Assembly (NCBI GenBank): GCA_022497145.1
Contig: MU385981.1
Span: 1 to 64,000 of the forward strand
DNA from: Rostrohypoxylon terebratum
Taxonomy: Eukaryota; Ascomycota; Sordariomycetes; Xylariales; Hypoxylaceae
Direction of reading: 5' to 3'
DNA: 64,000 nucleotides
The position numbers and the translations under genes are program-made. This document shows, piece after piece, positions 55,737 through 64,000 of the stretch. The notes beneath the pieces are model-generated. The model searched no databases. It was not told where the DNA came from and saw only the letters and a list, made by a program, of their open reading frames with translations. Positions within the stretch are counted from its first letter, which is position 1. Each line of letters opens with the position of its first letter.

Positions 55737-58700
55737 ATTCAAGAGCACTAATTTTTTCTCAGAGGTCAGCACCAGCAAATCGAGCTAAACCCTAATGAAG
55801 GTGGGGTACGTTTATTAACTTGGGCAGATTTATTCCAAGCCCAAATTCGGTAATATTCAACTCACCGATATTAGGTGACGATTTGTGTCTCGTCAAATTA
55901 CGACATCATGAGCAATGCCATACATCAAGTGACGGACCCCTTACGGGAAAGGTGGTATCGAATTCCGAGATCAACCTTCAATACAGGAAGAAAAGGATCC
56001 GATGGCGTTTGTCTAGTAAGATCAATTACTTAAGGGGGGGCGTGTTATTAGACTGATCCTGTTAAAAAAGCGGCTGGGGCTTGCAGGTTGCGTTTATGCC
56101 GGAATAGGTATAGGAAGAGCGCAGATCTAAAGCCACCTGCAGATGAGAAGAAATCAGTTCTGGCTTCAAGGACAAGATTAGGTAGAGAATAGATGTGGCA
56201 CATGTGAGGAATAGATGAGCTGTGTGGGAACATCCGGATAGCTAAAGCACTCCGGAGGCAAGGTCTTTTTTTTCAGAACATGGCAACGAAGCCCTGTTCG
56301 AGGCTTATGGTCGTCGACTACCGGGAGAGTGATATCGTCATAACCATCGGATGGACTTTGGACTTTTGGACTTTGGATCTTGGACCTTGGACTTTGGCGT
56401 CTGGACTGGACTAGATATTGGCCTGTAGACTTGGAACTTCCGAGCAGCCATTATTGGAGCTCTTGTCTTCGACATTATTTCTCTATGATGAAATATAGCC
56501 ATTGAATGGCCTGGCTTGCCAATAGATCTAAGAGGATCGTTAAGCGTTTAAGACTTGTGGTTATAAGTCGGAACTGCATAGGGTGTGATCATGTTGCTCG
56601 ATGTCTAGGGAACTAGAGTCGATTCGATGAAAATCCGCTGTAGTTGGTTTCGCTAATTGTCTCTTGTCCAAACCTTTGGTAGACGTGCTGGAATAAGGCA
56701 CTCTTCTCTCCCCGGGAACGCCTAAGGCCTCTTGGCTGTGAATAATCGATAGACCATTAAATTGACTTGATGAAGAGCCTAACAGCAATGAAGACCATTA
56801 CGGTCTGACATGATGCTAGGCTGTTCACATTCAAAGTTAGAGTATTTCAGAGAGATTTAATCTCTCCTGCTCTTTTTAAGCCTCTTTTCACTCTCCGTCC
56901 CTGTGTAAGGGAATTTAGGAGTTACTTGTTAGATGTTGACTTGGTCACTAGAACTTTCATTGTTCAAGTTGCACCCTTGAATGCCCAGCTGTAAATCCAT
57001 AGGTGAGGGTATGGTACGGCCACTGTCTTCTTATCCTGCTGTTGGCTGCCAACCCATTTGTCCCCATGCCGAAATGCAAATACGTAGCTGCAAGAATCGG
57101 AAATTCGGAGATGGGTGGAGAAAGAAAAAAAATCCACAACGCGACAGAGTAATCAACCAGGGCGCACACACGCATATACACGACACACGCTCTTAAATTT
57201 GTGCAGATAATTGTGTTGAAGTAGGCTTTGCAAAGGAAAAACAAAGGAAATAGTGAAAAATAATATAAAATAATTAACCAAAAAAAGGGGGAGGGGGAGG
57301 GGGAGTTGATGTTATTTTCATACCCTTTATAGTTTTAATTATCCCCAAGCTCAAACAATCGCTACCACAATCCGCTGATGCTTCCGCTGATTTGACGCGC
57401 CTGCTTCTCGCTTCTGCCTCTTCTTATGAAGAAAACAGTTGCTCGTCATGCTCCCATTATTTGAGAGATATAATTTACGACATAGAATCTCCCCGGGAAA
57501 TTTAAAACGGGAGAAAAAAAGAAGTCTATCTCAAAAATTCAAGATGAATGAGTGAATTGGAATAAAGCCTGTGTAAAAGTAGACCAGAGCTGAAGAGTTG
57601 AAAAGTTGGTTGAATTGTTTGATTGTTTAGCGTGACAGATCGAGGAATGAAGCGAGCGCGACCGACCGATACAAGTTCTTGAATGTATAAATGAACAAGT
57701 CAACCACGAAAGGGTCTTTCTATGGGATTATTTACGGGAAATTAGAGAAGTCAACTATTTTAGATTGGATCAAGTATTCGATGATGTGTAAGGGTCAGAG
57801 AAGGCGGATGACGATGTGAAAGATGGAAAGAGTTAATAATCGGGGAGGAACTTGGGAAGAGGGACGTGTAGCAGTAGATGTACGGGAAAGGATAAAGAGG
57901 AAAAGTTTGGCGTCGCAAGCTTTTTGGGGGGGAGCGAGTCAGAGCTTAACAGGAAAGGGCCATGGAAAAACTGCCTACAGCCCAAAGTGGAGCTACTAAA
58001 AGAAGATAGGTACATACCTTCCTGGTTCCGTGGCTGGGAGCGCTGGAAACAGTAGGACTTAGGTACCTACATATGTACTATGGTACCTATGGATGCAAGG
58101 TGGCGTCGGTATGTCGGTTTCCTTGTTTCACTGCACGCTGTTCTTACGCAGTATGCATCTAAAGCTTATTATTAGCTAACCGATCAATGGATGAGAAGTC
58201 GGATGAAACAAGATACCTAATAACTCCTACTTAATAGTAAGCCATAATGATCTACCACAACCTTTTTTTTTCTAGTTTTCTTTTTTTTTTCAAGTGAACC
58301 ATCTATCAAAGATTTTATCCTCTGGTAATCTACTTAGGTAGATATAATGTCATTCCGATGCTACTTAGTAGGCTTATGTACAGTCACCAACCAAGTACCT
58401 ACTATCTAGTATTAATGCATAAAAAAGAGTTATTAAAAGAGTTTATTGCTCTCTTGGTGAGTTTTATTTGTCCAATAAGAAGTGACAACTTTATTAGAAA
58501 TGGCCAGAGCGTCAGCGAAAGGAAAGTGCCAAGGCTAGCTGTATGCAAGTTACCACCTGAGATTGCTAGGATAATGATGCTGCTTACAGATTGATCCTTG
58601 TACACTAGCGTATCTATGTACATAAATATCTAAATACATCAGCACACGTGCCATTGCCGCTAGCACCTGCCACCTGGCGACGGGCATGGCCATGTACCAA

Positions 58701-59208
58701 CTTGGAAGTATCTATGTACCTGTCTACATACATAAGTACATATGTACAATGTACATCATTTTGCTAGTCGTGTCATTTGCCAGCTTTCGAATCTTGAAAG
58801 TTGATAGCTACATAAAAGTCCAATAGCTCGATGTTTGACATGAATGGTCAAGATATCAACACCTCTCTCATATGATATTACCGACAGTCCGGATAGGATA
58901 AGATAGCGATTGATAAATGACAAGCTGATGACCAATTCGCTCTTTAATACTATCTCAAATTCGAATTCAAAATCTACGTTTCCGACCATCTCTGCCGCAC
59001 CGAATCTTCGTCTTCGTCTTCGTCCTCGTCTTCCTCAATCGCCTACCTAAAACTTAATAAGTGCATACATGACATACATGTATGACTTCAACGACAATTA
59101 TACGTTTACCAAGACGGCGCAAGCGCAAACTTGAATAGCTCGGCGAAGAGATAGCCGTGAAGGGAAATAAGAACGAGAACATCCGCACAGTTCGATATCA
59201 CCGATCTC
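55737..59208. other. Intergenic, 3.5 kb without a supported gene
   Basis: Upstream DNA of two divergent genes (PNUTS-like, -; SLY1, +). It holds a minisatellite at 56351-56410, poly-purine GGGGGAGGGGGAG at 57289-57305, a poly-T run at 58262-58292 and repeated TACATA/TGTACA steps at 58690-58750. Frames up to 95 codons have no domain. Long 5' UTRs or a non-coding transcript are possible. Confidence 0.5.
56351..56410. repeat. Minisatellite, unit about GGACTTT
   Basis: About eight imperfect copies of a 7-8-bp unit (GGACTTTT, GGACTTT, GGATCTT, GGACCTT). Confidence 0.75.
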
Positions 59209-61614
59209 ATGGCTGGGGCAAAAGGAAACTCGTTGCGCGATCGCCAAATCGGTTCGACTTCCTCTTCACTTCTCCGAGCTTTGTACGGCTAACTTACTGT
59301 AGCATCTCTCAAGAAGATCCTCAACTTGAACGAGGACCTCGATCAGAAGGATGAAGACGACTCTCACGCGAATGGACTAGCTCCAGCTGGTCCTATATTA
59401 ACTGCCAATGGCGAACCCATATGGAAAGTGCTTGTCTTTGACGACCTTGGCCGCGACGTGATTAGCAGTGTCATGAGAGTGAACGATTTGCGATCCATGG
59501 GCGTCACTATGCATATGTACGAATCTATAACCCGATTATTTGGTTAAAATGCCACGGATACTACGGATAGCTTGCTAATTTGCAATGTTTGTTTCAGGCA
59601 TCTTGCTGCCTCCCGACATCCTATTCCGGACGTCCCCGCCATCTATCTCGTCGAGCCGAATGCGAAGAACTTGGAAGGCATAACAAATGACCTACAGAAA
59701 GGCGTATACTCACCCGCCTATATAAATTTCCTCTCCTCCATACCACGGCCTCTTCTTGAAGATTTCGCAGCACAAACCGCAGCGGCGGGCACGGCAGAAC
59801 ACATCGCTCAACTGTTTGACCAATACCTCAACTTCATAGTCGCCGAACCAGATCTGTTTAGCTTGGGAATGCAAAAAGAGCATACATATTGGGCGTTGAA
59901 TAGCGCTAAAACCAAGGACGAAGAATTAGACCACGTCGTCGACAGGATAGTAAGCGGTCTATTTAGTGTCGCCGTGACTATGGGTATGACAATCTCAGTC
60001 TTCTGTGCTTACGAGCTGAGACACAGGATTAATAAGATATGCCAGGTGTCATCCCTATTATACGATGCCCCAAGGGTGCAGCCGCAGAAATGATCGCCGG
60101 CAAGCTTGATCGAAAACTTCGCGACCACATCCTCAACTCCAAAGACAACCTTTTCTCCTCCAATGCCCGCCCCGCTTCCTCCACGAGCACGCCTGCGTCT
60201 CGACCAGTCCTTGTCATTCTAGACCGAAATGTTGATCTCAATCCCATGCTATCGCATTCTTGGACGTACCAATCCCTTGTACACGATGTTCTTAATATGA
60301 AGCTCAACAGAATCACCATCGAGACGCCTGTGGATGAGGAGAATCCCGCAAAGGGGGTCACGAAGAAGGCCTACGACTTAAGTTCCACAGACTTCTTCTG
60401 GGAGAAGAACTCGGGCGTCCCCTTTCCACAGGTTGCGGAGGATATCGACGCCGAATTAATGCGCTATAAGGAGGACGCCCAAGAAATTACTAAGAAAACA
60501 GGCGCATCATCGATAGAAGATTTGCAGAACGACACGAGCGCCAGCGCGCAGCATCTGAAAGCCGCCATAACGTTGTTGCCGGAATTAAGAGAGCGAAAAG
60601 CGGTGTTGGATATGCACATGAATATTCTTGCTGCGCTACTAAAAGGCATAAAAGATCGACAATTAGACAACTATTTCCAAATGGAGGAAGACGTCATGAA
60701 GCAGACAAAAGCTCAGGTTCTCGAAGTCATCAAGGACGATGCCAAGGGCAAGGACCCCCTAGATAAGCTTCGGTTGTTCATTATCTGGTTCTTGAGTACG
60801 GAGCAAGAAGTCAGTCGCGCGGACTGGACTCAATTCGAGGAAGCGCTCACGGCGGCGCAGGTGGATACTACGTGCCTTGCCTACATCCGACAGTAAGTTT
60901 ACCACACCCGTATAATCAAGCGTCATAATATCGTACTAACTCTCCCATCTCAGAGTCCGCGCCACAACAAAGATGACGCAATTAACCACCATCGGGCCCT
61001 CCCAACCCAACGCCTCCCAATCGGGCTCCACCGACATATTCGGGCGCTTCTCCTCCCTCTCGAGCCGGCTCACGGACCGGCTGAAGGAGACAGGCGTCGG
61101 CGTGCCCACGAACCTGGCCTCGAACTTCGACAACCTGATCGGCGGCATCAAGAACTTCCTGCCGGCGAACCGCGACTTCACCATCACCAAGATCGTCGAG
61201 TCCATCATGGACCCGCAAGCCGCGTCCACGTCCGCCATAGCCAAGACGGAGAACTACCTCTACTTCGACCCGCGCAGCGCCAACGCCCGCGGCACCATGC
61301 CGCCCCCGAGCGCCGTCATCCGCGGCGGCGCCGCTGCTAGCACCCCCGGAGGTTTACCGGGGGGCCCCGGCGGTCAGGGCCCCGGCACCGGAGCTAGCTT
61401 CGGTCAGCGCAGACAGGGGTTCACAGAGGCCGTCGTGTTTACCGTCGGAGGCGGCAGCATGGACGAGTACGGCAACTTGCAGGAGTGGGTCCAGCGCACG
61501 GGCGAGGCGGGCGGGAGGGCCAAGAAGAGGGTCGTCTACGGCAGCACGGAGTTGCTGAACGCGAGGGAGTTTATCAAGGAGGAGTTGGAGAGATTGGGTA
61601 GGGAGGTGCCTTGA
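59209..61614 (+). CDS. sly1: SLY1, Sec1/Munc18-family ER-Golgi fusion protein
   Basis: Five exons: 59209-59251 (43 bp), 59303-59516, 59598-59983, 60046-60892, 60954-61614. Introns are 51, 81, 62 and 61 bp, and all junctions keep frame, giving 716 aa. The first exon was found by its conserved LRDRQIASLKKILNLN, which is split across intron 1; the ATG at 59209 gives MAGAKGNSLRDRQIA. SM proteins clasp SNAREs; Sly1 binds the Sed5 syntaxin to promote ER-Golgi and intra-Golgi fusion. Family motifs are DVISSVMRVNDLRSMGVT, HPIPDVPAIYLVEPNAKNL, LVILDRNVDLNPMLSHSWTY, QSLVHDVLNMKLNRI and AVVFTVGGGSMDEYGNLQEW. An Ala/Gly/Pro-rich loop (about residues 615-640) is inserted in domain 3b. The last exon is much GC-richer than exons 2-4. 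Confidence 0.95.
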
Positions 61615-63027
61615 TTATTAAGGGCGTGATAGGCGCCGCCTCGTGCGGGATGTTAGGGTTAAGGTTGGAGTTCGTTGCCAAGCAAGCAAACAAGCAAGCA
61701 AGTGTAAGTCCAGGGAGAGAAGAAGGCCCCTAGAAATTTACCTATGAATACGTATGAGGTTCAAGAAAAATGAAGATTACCGCTATGCGAGCGGTACGTA
61801 TCAAACTTATATCCGTCAAGATTGGATTTGTGATCATACGCGTGGTGTATAACACAAGGTATTGTCACAATTTTCACATATGAAGAATCACAACATCGGA
61901 AGCAGAGACTATCAAACTAAAGTTATATGAAAACGTCTTGATTCATGCAATTGATTGATACCGAAAATCAAAACTCCGCTACGCCGAGCAATGCTACTCA
62001 TCTCAGCTCCTAATACAATAATTCCGTTCGCGCTCACTTCATGCATGTAAAGTAGCTAGACCTATCCACGCAATGCCCATCTTATCTTATCCCAAGCCAG
62101 CGAAATCGCCTATCCATCAAGGACATTTCATGATCACACCTCGCCAAAGGGAGAATATGTACCTAGGAAGGTTCTCACGCAAAGAGTATCGTCACCGACT
62201 CCAAACACCCCCGAAGAGCCCCTTGCAAGCCCCTCGATATACGAAAGCGTAGGAGGAAAGAAAAGAAAAATCGAATTCGTGATCCAACATCAACATTTCA
62301 TTGTACATTCGTCTCAATTCTTCGATATACACTTTTATCTCCTCTCATCGTATAACTCGATCGTCCTATACAACAATGACCTGCGTGTCGTCGTTTCGAT
62401 TCAGAGTCTCTCCAAACGTCGTAAACTTGCAAAATGGGGTATAATGGAAAATAAATATCGTTTGCCGAACGTGAAGAAATGAAGAGGGCAAGAGAGAAGA
62501 AGTTAGTAACCGTCGAGCCGGCAGAACGGCCACCAGGAGCATAGCCAGAAGCGCACTGGAAATTCCAGAAATAGACGTTCGAGGTGTGCTGCCAGAGGCC
62601 CAGGATCGAACAGGACACGATGGATAAATGCGACAACCTCGGTAATCCACATGAATCCATCCACAACAAGGGCCGGGAGGATGACAGCTAGCCAGAGCGT
62701 GGTAAGATCGACGGGGAGACCAACATGATGTTCGTGCAGGAAGTTTTCTACGACCGAGAGGAAAACAAACGGTCGAAAAAACAAGATACCGATCCCAGGC
62801 CCCACGACATCGAAATCACCCAGGTAATACTCGTGCAAAATAGCAAAGTGGACAGAATATCGGCGGACAAGACCTCTCCAACCTCTCCTCAGCTGCCGTA
62901 GTATCCACAATGGTAACGGCACAATTTCCACCTAAAAAACACTTCCTAACACGAGGATGGCAATCCTCTAAACGCCCGAAAGAATAGAAAGAATAATTGT
63001 ATTGCATGCATTTGGGTTAGAAGCTCT
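61615..63027. other. Intergenic, convergent 3' flanks
   Basis: About 1.4 kb between convergent sly1 and chitin synthase genes. A GCAAGCAAAC-type repeat occurs at 61680-61700. On the minus strand a stop-free stretch of 142 codons (62503-62931) encodes hydrophobic segments but begins with GTG and has no recognised family. It may be the 3' UTR of the chitin synthase mRNA or an unknown gene. Confidence 0.4.
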
Positions 63028-64000
63028 CTAGACACCCCTAAACATGCGGACGATGAGGAACCAGAGTACGCCGATAAACTTGAAAGCACTCAGCCCTGCA
63101 ACACTCCATAGTACAATAGTCATGTACAGGGTGGATCGTTGATCCTGACTCTCCTCCGCTTGCTTTGGGTCGAGTTTCTCGAGGCCGGCCGTACTAAGAA
63201 CCAGAGCAACAAGGCCAAAGTTAGTAATCATCCAGATGATGACCACTAAAGAGCGAATCCAACGGTAGTAATCCATCTGAGCTTCTGCCTTCTGTGCTTC
63301 CGACGGTGGCTTCTTGGCAGCTACATATTTCTGGGAAAATACTTTGCACTCCTCTTCGTACTGCTTGTCCAAGTCTTTGTCGTCAGGTAACTCAGCCTCG
63401 CCCTTACCGTTTTTGGTATCGACCGTAGGCAGCTCTTCGGGCTTGTCGTCTCCCTTAGTACCCCAAGATATATCGTGTGTGTTGCAGAACGCGTAAACGT
63501 TCAAAACGTTGACATAAGTGGGTGTGAGAAGTAGGTATTGTATGAAAGAAGTAGCCATATGCCATGGGTCGAACATCAAGAGCGATGCGATAAGCCAAAG
63601 ACCCCAAGTTGACAGCATAGATACGATGAGCGAGTAGAAGATCTTGTTCTTGAACAGGTCGCTAATGTTGAAACCATTCGCTACTTGGGCCTGAACGGCA
63701 ACAACGGTAATAAAAACGGCGGCGAACGTAAGGTATCTGGAATTTTAATCAGTCTCCTGATGAAAGGGGTCGAAGAGGTGGGGATAACACGTACATCATG
63801 ATTATACACCAGAAAATTACCATGGCGGTATATAATTTGCCAGAACCTGCCGGACGATTGCCCATAGACAGAACGAAACAAGCCATCAGGGATATACCAT
63901 AAAACCATTCAAACACGACTCCTAGAATCTCACCCACTGTGCCGAGTAGATTGTCGTCTCCGAGACTTGTCGTCAAGATCTTGAAGACAAGGAAAAAGTT
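63028..64000 (-). CDS. Chitin synthase (class III-like), C-terminal part, runs off window
   Basis: Two exons are visible: 63795 to beyond 64000, and 63736-63028, with a 58-bp intron (GTACGT..CCAG). The 305 C-terminal residues are the membrane part of a division-1 (class I-III) chitin synthase. Motifs: NFFLVFKILTTSLGD, LGVVFEWFYG, MLSTWGLWLIASLLMFDPWH, FIQYLLLTPTYVNVLNVYAF, CNTHDISWGTKGDDKPEELP and the end GVLWFLIVRMFRGV. The enzyme adds GlcNAc from UDP-GlcNAc to chitin at the plasma membrane and at tips and septa. The spacing and the LPDDKDLDKQYEEE stretch after the WGTKGDDK motif fit class III best (as in chsB of Aspergillus). The catalytic QRRRW/EDRIL part lies outside the window. Confidence 0.92.

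Noticed and set aside
62503..62931. 142-codon hydrophobic minus-strand frame downstream of the chitin synthase
   Set aside because: It starts with GTG, begins only about 100 bp after the chitin synthase stop and has no homologue I recognise; a 3' UTR is simpler.

Overview
The window is nuclear DNA of a filamentous ascomycete (Pezizomycotina, most likely a Sordariomycete). Evidence for this is the short introns (about 50-140 bp) with GT..AG ends and CTAAC/CTRAY-like branch sites, a WetA conidiation regulator, a GH11 xylanase, a class III-like chitin synthase, fungal NLR-type and HET-domain genes, and many short TACCTAGGTA-type motifs in the intergenic DNA. All gene models were spliced by hand from the sequence, and exon limits are given in each entry.

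Region 1 (about 2.4-20 kb) is an accessory, relatively AT-rich immunity/cell-death island. It holds a broken MYND-finger gene, an ankyrin-repeat/subtilisin (S8) protease (-), a head-to-head gene for a predicted gasdermin-like pore former with an acidic tail (+), a small metallothionein-like Cys-rich ORF (-), a NACHT STAND protein (-), a secreted GH11 xylanase (+) and a large alpha/beta-hydrolase-NACHT-WD40 protein (+). The protease/gasdermin pair has the same arrangement as the known fungal HET-Q2/HET-Q1 module, but here the protease carries an ankyrin array instead of a NACHT platform. It is the most interesting system in the window.

Region 2 (20-39 kb) is mostly housekeeping and development: an intron-dense GMP synthase gene with two TGAGTCA boxes in its promoter, WetA (-), a fungal disordered protein of unknown role (-), a gene-poor 7-kb stretch with minisatellites, a probable RNA-binding-like conserved protein (+), and a SUR7/PalI-type membrane protein (+).

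Region 3 (39.5-48 kb) is a second accessory patch: two tandem, related CorA-like membrane proteins (-, 8 and 6 exons) beside a HET-domain pseudogene (+) with three separate lesions.

Region 4 (48.9-64 kb) is conserved core: phosphopantothenoylcysteine decarboxylase (+), a PNUTS/Ppn1-like PP1-regulatory protein with a Q-rich extension (-) whose upstream region holds six CACGTG boxes, the ER-Golgi SM protein SLY1 (+), and the 3' end of a chitin synthase gene running off the right edge (-).

No tRNA, rRNA, transposon or CRISPR array was recognised.
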